DNA of 64,000 nucleotides from Streptomyces sp. HD. Its GTDB lineage: Bacteria; Actinomycetota; Actinomycetes; Streptomycetales; Streptomycetaceae. The stretch spans positions 1 to 64,000 of the forward strand of contig NZ_JAQMYP010000044.1 in NCBI RefSeq assembly GCF_028369295.1, in the 5' to 3' direction. Positions 53,410 to 61,397 of the stretch are shown piece after piece. Position 1 is the first letter of the stretch, and every line of letters starts with the position of its first letter. The notes under the pieces were generated by a model. That model ran no database searches, had not been told where the DNA came from, and saw nothing but the letters and a program-made list of their open reading frames with translations. The position numbers and the translations under genes were made by a program.

Positions 53410-54777
53410 TCAGACCCATCCCGCCGGATCCGCGCCCCAAACCCCCGGCGGCCGCCCCCAGTCGGCGGGACCGCCCGTGAACGACACTGGTGGCAGGGCG
53501 TACCGCAACCGCCCGAGGGGGCTGTCCCGCTCACTGAGCCAGGCGTCCGGAGCCGCGTATACCCGCTCCCCCCGCGGCCCCGGCCGGAGCCCGTTCACCA
53601 GCCACTGCGCGGTGCGCGCCAGTGACAACCGTACGCACCGGCCGTACCCCTGCTCCCGCTGCTCGGTCAGTGCCCGCAGTACCGCCGCCGCCAGCAGATA
53701 CCCCGTCCCGTGGTCGAGGGCCTGCGCGGGCAGTGCGCCGGGTCGCTCGGTCGATCCCTCGATCGCGGCGATCCCCGTGGCGACCTGGACGAGACTGTCG
53801 AACCCGCGCCGCTCGCGCCAGGGTCCGTGGTCTCCCCATGCCGACAGCTGCGCCACGACCAGCCCGGGCCGGCGCTCGGCCAGCGCGTGTGCCGACAGTC
53901 CGAACCGGTCCAGGGCGCCCGGCCGGTAGCCGGTGACCACGACGTCCGCAGCGGAGAGGAGTTCCTCGAAGGCGCTCCGGTCGGCCGCCAGGTCCAGCGT
54001 CGCCGAGCGCTTCCCGAAACCCGTGTCGGCGTGCTGGTCGGCGAGTTCGGGCAGCTGCGGCGCGTCCACGCGCAGGACGTCGGCGCCGAGCAGGGCGAGC
54101 GTGCGTGTGGCGACGGGTCCGGCGATGACCCGGGTCAGGTCCAGTACACGTATCCCGGCAGCGGGCAGCAGGGGAGTGCCGTCGAGCACCGGGAGCGCAC
54201 GCACGCGTGCCGTGTCCAGGCGTTCGTGCTCGACGAGCGGACGCCGGACCACCTCGGCGGCCTGCTCGTGCGCCGCCCATTCCTTCGGGGTGCGCAGCGC
54301 CACGGCCAGTCCGCCGGCCGCATAGACGGCCTTCTCCACCTCGTGAGAGGACCGCTCGGCCAGGGCCGCGCCCACGGCGTCCGGGTCCTCCTCGGCCACT
54401 CCCAGCGCGGCCAGGAGCGGGGCCCGGTGGTGGGGATAGTTCGCGTGCGTCCGCACCCAGCCGTCCGCCGTCGGCCAGAACCGCGACAGCGGCGCGAAGT
54501 TGACCGGTGCGCGGCCGTCGACCAGCAGATGCCGTTCACTCACGAACGCCGTGGCGATGGCGCCGTCGTCCAGCCGCACCCCGGGCACCTCGGCGAGCCC
54601 GGCCCGCCGCGCCCCCAACTCGGCCGCGGCCAGCGCGCACGCGCCCACGCACGCGCGCGCCAACTCCCGTACGGGAAGGCGCGCATGAAGCGCACCCTCC
54701 CGCACCACGGTCGACACCCGGGGGAGCAGGGCAGGATCGCCGCCCACCGCGGACCAGGCTGTACTGATTTCAGTCAT
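53410..54777 (-). CDS. CaiB/BaiF family CoA transferase
   Basis: 455 residues. Class III CoA-transferase blocks are 'GIRVLDLTRVIAGPVATRTLALLGADVLRVDAPQLPELADQHADTGFGKRSATLDLAADRSAFEELLSAADVVVTGYRPGALDRFGLS' and 'QLSAWGDHGPWRERRGFDSLVQVATGIA'. The N-terminal 190 residues are another partial domain of the same type, making the protein a two-lobed member. The acid substrate is unknown. ATG 54777 sits in a palindrome-rich promoter only 35 bp from the peptidase gene's stop. Confidence 0.87.
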   Translation of the reverse strand: MTEISTAWSAVGGDPALLPRVSTVVREGALHARLPVRELARACVGACALAAAELGARRAGLAEVPGVRLDDGAIATAFVSERHLLVDGRAPVNFAPLSRFWPTADGWVRTHANYPHHRAPLLAALGVAEEDPDAVGAALAERSSHEVEKAVYAAGGLAVALRTPKEWAAHEQAAEVVRRPLVEHERLDTARVRALPVLDGTPLLPAAGIRVLDLTRVIAGPVATRTLALLGADVLRVDAPQLPELADQHADTGFGKRSATLDLAADRSAFEELLSAADVVVTGYRPGALDRFGLSAHALAERRPGLVVAQLSAWGDHGPWRERRGFDSLVQVATGIAAIEGSTERPGALPAQALDHGTGYLLAAAVLRALTEQREQGYGRCVRLSLARTAQWLVNGLRPGPRGERVYAAPDAWLSERDSPLGRLRYALPPVSFTGGPADWGRPPGVWGADPAGWV

Positions 54778-54817
54778 GACTGCACTATGCAGTATTGACT
54801 GAATCAATATGTTCAGT
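54771..54817 (-). promoter_or_regulatory. Palindrome-rich promoter of the CoA transferase gene
   Basis: Perfect palindrome CAGTCATGACTG (54771-54782) over the start codon, ATTGA-CTGAA-TCAAT (54794-54808) and GACTGAA-8 nt-TTCAGTC (54796-54817). These nested dyads look like operator sites for a dimeric regulator. Confidence 0.5.
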
Positions 54818-56348
54818 CGACGGCGTCCAGCGCGTCAACGACGCCGAACCCGTAGAACCCGTTGAACCGCTTGCCGCTCTCGCACACCGCGTCCTGCTTG
54901 CCGTCGCCGTCCTGGTCGTACGACTCCGGGCAGCCCGGGTTGTCCGCCTGGGCCTTCAGGAGCGCCTGCAGCATCGCCGGAGTCGCCTTCGGGTACTTGG
55001 ACTTCAGCAGCGCGGCGACGCCGGAGGCGTGCGGCGAGGCCATCGACGTGCCCTGCAGCCAGCCGTACTCGCCGTTCGGCATGGTGGACAGGATGCGGCC
55101 GTTCTGCGACGGGGTGTCCGTCGGGATCTGGAACTTCCGGTCGCCGCCCGGGGCCGCGATGTCGACGACGCCGTAACCGTAGGACGAGTAGTACGACTTC
55201 TCGTTCTTGACGCCCGTCGCGCTCACCGTGACCACGCCCGGCAGCTGGGTCGGCACATCGAAGCACGTGTGCGGGTCGATCGTGCGGTTGACCGGCGTGG
55301 AGTCGTCGGGGCTGGTGTCGTCGACGATGGAGTCGGCGTCCATGTCGTGGTTGGAGTTGCCCGCCGAGGCCAGGTTGAGCGTGCCCTTCTTCTGGGCGTA
55401 CAGCTGGGCCCTGTTGACCGCGTCAACGATGGCCTTCTGGTCGGGGTCGTCCATGCAGTTGTACAGCCACGGGTCAACGTAGTAGCTGTTGTTGGTGATC
55501 TCCACGCCGTGGTCGGCGGCGAACACGAAGGCGCAGACGACGTTCTCCGGGTAGAAGAGGCCGTTCTTGGGGTCGCTCACCTTGATGCCGGCGACCTTCA
55601 CGCCGGGCGCCACACCCGCGACACCGATGCCGTTGCGGGCCGCGGCTATCTCACCCGCGACATGCGTGCCGTGGTAGTCCTCGGTCGGGTTGTACGGACG
55701 CCAGGCGCCCGCGCTGGTGTCCGGGACGCCGCCGACGCAGTTCGCCGACTGGGACGCGGAGAAGTTCGGGGCCAGGTCCGGATGGGTGTCGTCGACGCCG
55801 GTGTCGATGACGGCGACGGTGACGTTCGAACTGCCCGGGTTGATCTTGGCGGCCTTGTCGGCGCCGATCGCCCGCAGGTCCCACTGGTCGGCCTCAAGGG
55901 GCTCGCTGTCGGCCGCCGCGTCGGACACCCGCGCGGTCTTCGTGGCCTGCTTCTTCGTCAGCAGCTGGACGGGACCCTCGTCCGTGGTGCCGGCGGCGGT
56001 CAGCGGCGTCGTACGCGTCGCACCCGCCGACTCCACCCCGCGCACCTTGCGCATCACCTTGGCGAAGTCGGGGTTCGCCGAGTGGACGACGATCACGCCG
56101 ATCTTGTCGTACGACGTCACGACGGTGCCGTCGGCCGCCGCGATCGCCTTCTTCACCGACTCGATCGTGCGATGGTCCGGTCGGGTGTTGACGACATACG
56201 CCAGGGCGGTCGCGTCCGCGGCCTGTACGGACGGCTCCCCGAGCGGTGCGGCCGAGGCCGCCGCCGGCAGGAAGCCGAGCGAGGCGGTCAGTGACAGGGC
56301 GAGGGGTACGGCGAGGCCGAGTCGGCGTCTGGACCGCAGATGAGCCAT
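54813..56348 (-). CDS. Secreted S8 family subtilisin-like serine peptidase
   Basis: 511 residues. A signal peptide (1-33, cut near 'AAASAAP') is followed by an inhibitor-like pro-domain. The catalytic triad is D in 'VAVIDTGVDDTHPDL', H in 'DYHGTHVAGEIAAARN' and S in 'QGTSMASPHASGVAALL'. The oxyanion Asn lies in 'LASAGNSNHDMD'. Extracellular protein degradation is likely. ATG 56348 begins the signal peptide. Confidence 0.93.
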   Translation of the reverse strand: MAHLRSRRRLGLAVPLALSLTASLGFLPAAASAAPLGEPSVQAADATALAYVVNTRPDHRTIESVKKAIAAADGTVVTSYDKIGVIVVHSANPDFAKVMRKVRGVESAGATRTTPLTAAGTTDEGPVQLLTKKQATKTARVSDAAADSEPLEADQWDLRAIGADKAAKINPGSSNVTVAVIDTGVDDTHPDLAPNFSASQSANCVGGVPDTSAGAWRPYNPTEDYHGTHVAGEIAAARNGIGVAGVAPGVKVAGIKVSDPKNGLFYPENVVCAFVFAADHGVEITNNSYYVDPWLYNCMDDPDQKAIVDAVNRAQLYAQKKGTLNLASAGNSNHDMDADSIVDDTSPDDSTPVNRTIDPHTCFDVPTQLPGVVTVSATGVKNEKSYYSSYGYGVVDIAAPGGDRKFQIPTDTPSQNGRILSTMPNGEYGWLQGTSMASPHASGVAALLKSKYPKATPAMLQALLKAQADNPGCPESYDQDGDGKQDAVCESGKRFNGFYGFGVVDALDAVD

Positions 56349-56721
56349 GGGTTCTCCACATCATCCGGAACGGAAGGCCCGCCCGAAGCAGGGATGGGTG
56401 GCCGGGCAGGTACATGACGATTCGTGCTGGAGCGAAGTTATCCCTGATCTTCCGGGCCAGCAATCACTGATCCGAGCGACTTCGGAAAGAAGCCTTCGGA
56501 GTTGAACCGGTCCTCGCGCGGCGCCGTGACCTTGGGAAGGAGGCGCGAGCAGGATCGAGCCCCCTGTCGGATCACGCGCCGTGGCCCTAACATCGCCACC
56601 CGGCTCAGGTGATCCACGTCACCATGAGGAACAGAGCCGCATGCCCGTACCCAACTCGTCCCCACCCCCCGACCCGCCCCCGTCCACCGACGCAACAGAG
56701 CCCGCAACGCGAGGAGACTCC
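56349..56721. other. Divergent region between the subtilisin and DUF485 genes
   Basis: This 373-bp region separates divergent promoters. The frame of the DUF485 gene is open back to 56641 with an alternative ATG there. No regulator site, repeat or additional gene is convincing. Confidence 0.4.
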
Positions 56722-57078
56722 GTGGCCACCGACGCACCGCCCCCCTCGAAAGAGCAACACAAACTCCCTTCCCCCGAGGAGTTCGCCGAGGTGCAGGAGA
56801 GCGCGGAGTTCGGTGAACTGCGCCGCTCCTACCGCTCCTTCGCCTTCCCGCTGACCGTCGCCTTCATTGCCTGGTACCTGCTGTACGTCCTGCTCTCCAA
56901 CTACGCGGGCGACTTCATGGGCACCAAGCTGTTCGGCAACATCAACGTCGCCTTGGTCCTCGGTATCGCCCAGTTCCTCACCACGTTCCTCATCGCCTGG
57001 TGGTACTCGCGCCACGCCGGCGCGAAGCTCGACCCCAAGGCCGAGGCCATCAAGACCCGTATGGAGGGCGGCGCATGA
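56722..57078 (+). CDS. DUF485 membrane protein (acetate symporter partner)
   Basis: 118 residues with two membrane helices ('FPLTVAFIAWYLLYVLLSNYA' and 'INVALVLGIAQFLTTFLIAWWYSRHA') and 'KLPSPEEFAEVQESAEFGELRRSYRSFAF', the DUF485 signature. It normally precedes actP. GTG 56722 has GAGGAG 5 bp upstream; ATG 56641 is an alternative with 27 extra Pro-rich residues. Its stop overlaps the actP ATG. Confidence 0.9.
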   Translation: MATDAPPPSKEQHKLPSPEEFAEVQESAEFGELRRSYRSFAFPLTVAFIAWYLLYVLLSNYAGDFMGTKLFGNINVALVLGIAQFLTTFLIAWWYSRHAGAKLDPKAEAIKTRMEGGA

Positions 57079-58703
57079 GCCCCGCGATGACCCATGTGCA
57101 GCTCGCCGCCAACGAGGCCAGCGAGCACCGTCCGCTGATCATCACCCTGTTCGCGTGCTTCGTGGTCGCGACCCTGTTCATCACCATCTGGGCCGGCCGC
57201 CAGACCAAGGACGCCGCCGACTTCTACGCGGGCGGCCGCTCCTTCAGCGCCTTCCAGAACGGCCTCGCCGTCTCCGGCGACTACATGTCCGCCGCGTCCT
57301 TCCTCGGCATCGCGGGCGCCATCGCCCTCTTCGGATACGACGGCTTCCTCTACTCCATCGGATTCCTGGTCGCCTGGCTGGTCGCCCTGCTCCTGGTGGC
57401 CGAACCGCTCCGGAACTCCGGCCGCTACACGATGGGCGACGTGCTCGCGTACCGCATGCGCCAGCGCCCGGTGCGCACGGCGGCCGGCACCTCCACGATC
57501 GTCGTGTCGATCTTCTACCTGCTCGCCCAGATGGCGGGCGCCGGCGTCCTGGTCTCGCTGCTGCTCGGCATCACCACCGACGCCGGCAAGATCCTCATCG
57601 TCGCGCTCGTCGGCGTCCTGATGATCGTGTACGTGTCGATCGGCGGCATGAAGGGCACCACCTGGGTCCAGATGGTCAAGGCGGTCCTGCTCATCGGCGG
57701 CACGATCCTCATTACGTTCCTGGTGCTGCTGAAGTTCAACTTCAACATCTCCGACCTGCTCGGCAAGGCCGCTGAGAACAGCGGCAAGGGCGCCGCCTTC
57801 CTGGAGCCCGGCCTCCAGTACGGCGCCACCGGCACCTCCAAGCTGGACTTCATCTCCCTGGGCATCGCCCTGGTCCTCGGCACCGCCGGTCTGCCGCACA
57901 TCCTGATCCGCTTCTACACGGTGCCCAACGCCAAGGCCGCCCGTAAGTCCGTGAACTGGGCGATCGGCATCATCGGCGGCTTCTACCTGATGACCATCGC
58001 GCTCGGCTTCGGCGCCGCCGCGCTGATCTCCCAGGACGAGATCATCGCCTCCAACCCGTCCGGCAACACGGCCGCACCCCTGCTCGCGCTGCACCTGGGC
58101 GGTGTCGACTCGGCATGGGGCGCGATCCTGCTCGCCACCATCTCGGCGGTGGCCTTCGCGACGATCCTCGCGGTCGTCGCGGGTCTGACCCTGGCCTCGT
58201 CCTCGTCGTTCGCCCACGACATCTACGCGAACGTCATCAGGAAGGGCCAGGCCACCGAGAAGGAGGAGGTCAGGGCCGCCCGCCTCGCCACCATCGGCAT
58301 CGGCGCCGTCTCCATCCTCCTCGGCGCCCTCGCCCGCGACCTCAACGTCGCCGGCCTGGTCGCCCTGGCCTTCGCGGTCGCCGCCTCCGCCAACCTGCCG
58401 ACGATCCTCTACAGCCTGTTCTGGAAGAAGTTCACCACCCAGGGCGCGCTGTGGTCGATCTACGGCGGTCTGATCGTCGCCGTCGGCCTGGTGCTGTTCT
58501 CGCCGGTCGTCTCCGGCGACCCGAAGGCGATGTTCCCGGACGTCGACTTCGCCTGGTTCCCGCTGAAGAACCCGGGCATCATCTCCATCCCGTTCGGCTT
58601 CCTCATGGGCTGGCTCGGCACCGTCCTGTCCAAGGAAGAGCCCGACGCCCGCAAGTACGCGGAGCTGGAGGTCCGGTCCCTGACCGGCACCGGCGCCCAC
58701 TGA
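57075..58703 (+). CDS. actP: Cation/acetate symporter ActP
   Basis: 542 residues, about 13 membrane helices, SSS family. Landmarks are 'DFYAGGRSFSAFQNGLAVSGDYMSAASFLGIAGAIALFGYDGFLYSIGFLVAWLVALLLVAEPLRNSGRYTMGDVLAYRMR', 'GGMKGTTWVQMVKAVLL' and 'LVALAFAVAASANLPTILYSLFWKKFTTQGALWSIYGGL'. It takes up acetate and other short acids with sodium or protons. ATGA overlap with the DUF485 gene; a strong terminator follows. Confidence 0.95.
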   Translation: MSPAMTHVQLAANEASEHRPLIITLFACFVVATLFITIWAGRQTKDAADFYAGGRSFSAFQNGLAVSGDYMSAASFLGIAGAIALFGYDGFLYSIGFLVAWLVALLLVAEPLRNSGRYTMGDVLAYRMRQRPVRTAAGTSTIVVSIFYLLAQMAGAGVLVSLLLGITTDAGKILIVALVGVLMIVYVSIGGMKGTTWVQMVKAVLLIGGTILITFLVLLKFNFNISDLLGKAAENSGKGAAFLEPGLQYGATGTSKLDFISLGIALVLGTAGLPHILIRFYTVPNAKAARKSVNWAIGIIGGFYLMTIALGFGAAALISQDEIIASNPSGNTAAPLLALHLGGVDSAWGAILLATISAVAFATILAVVAGLTLASSSSFAHDIYANVIRKGQATEKEEVRAARLATIGIGAVSILLGALARDLNVAGLVALAFAVAASANLPTILYSLFWKKFTTQGALWSIYGGLIVAVGLVLFSPVVSGDPKAMFPDVDFAWFPLKNPGIISIPFGFLMGWLGTVLSKEEPDARKYAELEVRSLTGTGAH

Positions 58704-58716
58704 GCACCACCCCCGA

Positions 58717-58750
58717 GCGGCCGCGTCGTAGGTCTCTACGACGCGGCCGC
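58717..58750 (+). terminator. Terminator after actP
   Basis: A perfect 15-bp stem, GCGGCCGCGTCGTAG (58717-58731) and CTACGACGCGGCCGC (58736-58750), with loop GTCT. It lies 13 nt after the actP stop and is followed by GTCTT. No run of T is needed in this genus. Confidence 0.9.
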
Positions 58751-58851
58751 GTCTTACGTCGTGGGATCGGGCCTGTGTCACTGTCAGTGCGGTCACGTAG
58801 GCTCGCAGGTGACGGACGTTGAATCTGGTCGTGACGAGGGAGGGGGCCCAC

Positions 58852-59841
58852 GTGCTCATCGACACCTACGGCCGAGTGGCCACCGACCTGAGGGTCTCGC
58901 TGACCGACCGCTGCAACCTGCGGTGCACGTACTGCATGCCCGAGGAGGGCCTGCAGTGGCTGGCCAAGCCCGACCTGCTCACGGACGACGAGATCGTCCG
59001 CCTGATCGACATCGCCGTCACCTCCCTCGGTATCGAGGAGGTCCGCTTCACCGGCGGCGAGCCCCTGCTGCGCCCCGGTCTGGTGGGCATAGTCGAGCGC
59101 GTGGCGGCGCTCACCCCCCGCCCCCAGATGTCCCTGACGACGAACGGCATCGGCCTCAGGCGCACCGCGTCCGCCCTGAAGACCGCGGGCCTGGACCGGG
59201 TCAACGTCTCCCTGGACACCCTCCGCCCCGACGTCTTCAAGACCCTCACCCGCCGCGACCGCCACAAGGACGTCATCGACGGCCTGTACGCTGCCCGCGA
59301 CGCCGGCCTGACCCCGGTCAAGGTCAACTCGGTCCTGATGCCGGGCCTCAACGACGACGAGGCCCCCGACCTCCTCGCCTGGGCCGTGGAGCACGACTAC
59401 GAACTGCGCTTCATCGAGCAGATGCCCCTGGACGCCCAGCACGGCTGGAAGCGCGACGGCATGATCACGGCCGGTGACATCCTGACCTCCCTGCGCACCC
59501 GCTTCGAGCTGACCCCCGAGGGCGAGGAGAAGCGCGGCTCGGCCCCGGCGGAGCGCTGGCTGGTGGACGGCGGCCCCCATGTGGTGGGCGTCATCGCCTC
59601 CGTCACCCGCCCGTTCTGCGCGGCCTGCGACCGCACCCGCCTGACGGCCGACGGCCAGGTCCGCACCTGCCTGTTCGCCCAGGAGGAGACGGACCTGCGC
59701 GCAGCCCTGCGCTCCGGCGCTCCCGATGAGGAGATCGCCCGCATCTGGCGCCTGGCGATGTGGGGCAAGAAGGCGGGAGCGGGCCTGGACGACCCGAGCT
59801 TCGTCCAGCCGGACCGACCGATGTCCGCGATCGGCGGCTAG
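58852..59841 (+). CDS. moaA: GTP 3',8-cyclase MoaA
   Basis: 329 residues, a radical SAM enzyme that starts molybdenum cofactor synthesis. The N-terminal cluster motif is 'CNLRCTYCMPEEG', followed by 'VRFTGGEPLLRPGL'. The second cluster has 'FCAACDRTRLTADGQVRTCLF', and the protein ends in Gly-Gly. GTG 58852 lies 6 bp downstream of GAGGGAGGGGG and gives the family length. An earlier start at 58819 is unlikely. The other moa genes are not in the window. Confidence 0.95.
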   Translation: MLIDTYGRVATDLRVSLTDRCNLRCTYCMPEEGLQWLAKPDLLTDDEIVRLIDIAVTSLGIEEVRFTGGEPLLRPGLVGIVERVAALTPRPQMSLTTNGIGLRRTASALKTAGLDRVNVSLDTLRPDVFKTLTRRDRHKDVIDGLYAARDAGLTPVKVNSVLMPGLNDDEAPDLLAWAVEHDYELRFIEQMPLDAQHGWKRDGMITAGDILTSLRTRFELTPEGEEKRGSAPAERWLVDGGPHVVGVIASVTRPFCAACDRTRLTADGQVRTCLFAQEETDLRAALRSGAPDEEIARIWRLAMWGKKAGAGLDDPSFVQPDRPMSAIGG

Positions 59842-59857
59842 CTGCAACGCCTCAAGG

Positions 59858-59900
59858 GGCGCGGGGAACTGCGCGACCAACCGCGACGGGCCGGCAGACG
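59858..59900. repeat. Dispersed repeat GGCGCGGGGAACTGCGCGA, copy 2
   Basis: Identical 19-nt core, with CCAACCGCGACGGG after it, beginning 16 bp after the moaA stop. A short hairpin (CGCC and GGCG round 59848-59861) overlaps its start and may serve as the moaA terminator. Confidence 0.85.
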
Positions 59901-59938
59901 CGTAAAGGCGTGCACCACCTCGGACCGATGGCGCGCCA

Positions 59939-60151
59939 TCAGACTTCCGGCGCTTCCCATTCCTCCAGCAGCACAACGTCCTTCAAAAACCCCCGCACCC
60001 CGAGGAACTGCGACAAATGCTCGCGATGCTCCTCGCACGCGAGCCACGTCTTGCGCCGCTCCGGCGTATGAATCTTCGGGTTGTTCCACGCCAGCACCCA
60101 CACGGCATCGGCACGGCAGCCCTTGGCAGAACAGATAGGCGTGTCACTCAC
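59939..60151 (-). CDS. Small Cys-rich hypothetical protein
   Basis: 70 residues. A 'CSAKGC' pair at the N-terminus and 'WLACEEHREHL' later could form a Cys3-His zinc site. The rest is 'AVWVLAWNNPKIHTPERRKTW'. No known function; the pattern is widespread in actinobacteria as I recall. GTG start, no neighbour on the same strand close enough to be sure of an operon. Confidence 0.72.
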   Translation of the reverse strand: MSDTPICSAKGCRADAVWVLAWNNPKIHTPERRKTWLACEEHREHLSQFLGVRGFLKDVVLLEEWEAPEV

Positions 60152-60160
60152 GGATTCGTC

Positions 60161-60265
60161 TCACAGATGCGCACAAAAGGCGACGCCGAGCAGCCACGGG
60201 GGGAGCTGCCCGGCGTCGGTCCATCGCTCCGACGGGGGATGCGGAGCGTCCACGAAGTATGTCAT
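60161..60265 (-). CDS. Possible small protein, 34 residues
   Basis: Starting at ATG 60265, the reading frame gives 'MTYFVDAPHPPSERWTDAGQ' and 'LPPWLLGVAFCAHL'. Codon bias is only moderate and the ribosome site is weak (GGGTT). It sits between DUF3099 and the Cys-rich gene on the same strand. It may be spurious. Confidence 0.25.
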   Translation of the reverse strand: MTYFVDAPHPPSERWTDAGQLPPWLLGVAFCAHL

Positions 60266-60336
60266 GGGTAACCCGTCCCCCGGCACCGGAACAACACTAT
60301 TGATCTGAGCTTTTCCTGAGCTTGGCGCGGAGTCGC

Positions 60337-60361
60337 CTGCGGAGCGCACCGCTCCGCAGGA
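60337..60361 (-). terminator. Terminator after the DUF3099 gene
   Basis: A perfect 11-bp stem, CCTGCGGAGCG and CGCTCCGCAGG, with a 3-nt loop, beginning immediately after the DUF3099 stop codon on the minus strand. Confidence 0.82.
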
Positions 60362-60760
60362 TCACGTTGCGTCGTGCGGTTTGCTTTGTTCGCCCGGCGC
60401 GGAGTCATCCGCCACATCTTCCGGGACCGATTCCGCAGAACCGTCATTCGTCCCCTGCGGCGCGATCATCGGCCGCGTGGGCGCCATCACGAACGTCGAC
60501 GGCAGACCCGGCGCATTCTCCCGCCCGGCGTTGGCGATCACCACGGCGATGTACGGCAGGATCGCCCCGAGAACCAACGCCACGATCGCGACGTGCCGTT
60601 CGACGTTCCACAGCGACGCCGCCAGGATCACCGACACCGTACGGATCGACATCGAGATGACGTACCGGCGCTGCCGGGCGCGCACATCGTCCTGGAGCCC
60701 CGCTCGGGCCCCGGTGATCCGGAATACCTCGGACTGGCCGCCCGCGTGCAGCTTCCGCAT
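60362..60760 (-). CDS. DUF3099 family membrane protein
   Basis: 132 residues. The DUF3099 domain 'SEVFRITGARAGLQDDVRARQRRYVISMSIRTVSVILAA' is followed by two helices ('YVISMSIRTVSVILAASLWN' and 'HVAIVALVLGAILPYIAVVIANAGREN') and a Pro/Glu-rich tail. Function unknown. ATG 60760 begins the conserved part; the frame is open further upstream. Confidence 0.85.
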   Translation of the reverse strand: MRKLHAGGQSEVFRITGARAGLQDDVRARQRRYVISMSIRTVSVILAASLWNVERHVAIVALVLGAILPYIAVVIANAGRENAPGLPSTFVMAPTRPMIAPQGTNDGSAESVPEDVADDSAPGEQSKPHDAT

Positions 60761-61002
60761 CAGATTCCACCATCCGCCCGCATCGGACTCTCCCCCTGTC
60801 CGTACCCGACCGCCCCCGGTCGGAGACCCGGGCCAGGACACCTTCCACGGTACGCCCCGTCTGCGCCGCCTACGAGACCGGGGCCCCTGTCACCTGGGGG
60901 AACGCCATCAGCCGTAACGCGTACGGCGGTACCCGGCATGCGGCGTACCGGAGCCGCACCAAGACTGGCCGTAATCCTCACCCCGAGGCGTAGGAGGCGG
61001 CC

Positions 61003-61281
61003 ATGGGCTGGTTGTGGGCGATCATCGTGGGATTCGTGCTGGGCCTGCTCGCGAAGCTGCTCATCCCGGGCAAGCAGCACAGCCCTCTCTGGCTGACCAC
61101 CATCTTCGGCATGCTCGGCGCCATCGTCGGCAACTCCATCGCCCGAGCGTTCGGCGTCGACTCGACACGCGGCATCGACTGGAGCCGCCACATCTTCCAG
61201 ATCGTCGCAGCGGTGATCATCGTGTACGTGGGGGACATGCTGTACATGGCGACGCTGGGCAAGAAGAAGCAGCGGACGTGA
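61003..61281 (+). CDS. GlsB/YeaQ/YmgE family stress membrane protein
   Basis: 92 residues with three hydrophobic helices: 'GWLWAIIVGFVLGLLAKLLIPGKQ', 'PLWLTTIFGMLGAIVGNSIARAFG' and 'HIFQIVAAVIIVYVGDMLYMATL', then a Lys-rich end. This is a transglycosylase-associated (YeaQ/YmgE) family protein linked to stress. GGAGG precedes the ATG by 6 bp. A hairpin and a dispersed repeat follow. Confidence 0.88.
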   Translation: MGWLWAIIVGFVLGLLAKLLIPGKQHSPLWLTTIFGMLGAIVGNSIARAFGVDSTRGIDWSRHIFQIVAAVIIVYVGDMLYMATLGKKKQRT

Positions 61282-61303
61282 GGCGATCAACGCCCTAGGG
61301 GAA

Positions 61304-61321
61304 GCGCCCCGAAAGGGGCGC
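61304..61321 (+). terminator. Hairpin after the YeaQ-like gene
   Basis: GCGCCCC (61304-61310) and GGGGCGC (61315-61321) pair round a GAAA tetraloop, 22 nt after the stop. The right arm starts copy 3 of the dispersed repeat. Confidence 0.8.
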
Positions 61322-61360
61322 GGGGAACTGCGCGACCAGCCACAACGAACCAGTAGCCCG
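61317..61360. repeat. Dispersed repeat GGCGCGGGGAACTGCGCGA, copy 3
   Basis: Same 19-nt core, followed by CCAGCCACAACGAACC. Lies between the convergent YeaQ-like and tyrS genes. Confidence 0.88.
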
Positions 61361-61397
61361 CAGATCACCGCACCCCTACGGCGAATCCCGCAAAACC

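Noticed and set aside
56901..58865. 654-residue minus-strand reading frame across actP
   Set aside because: Antisense shadow of actP; composition is repetitive Gly/Asp/Glu/Arg and lacks any domain.
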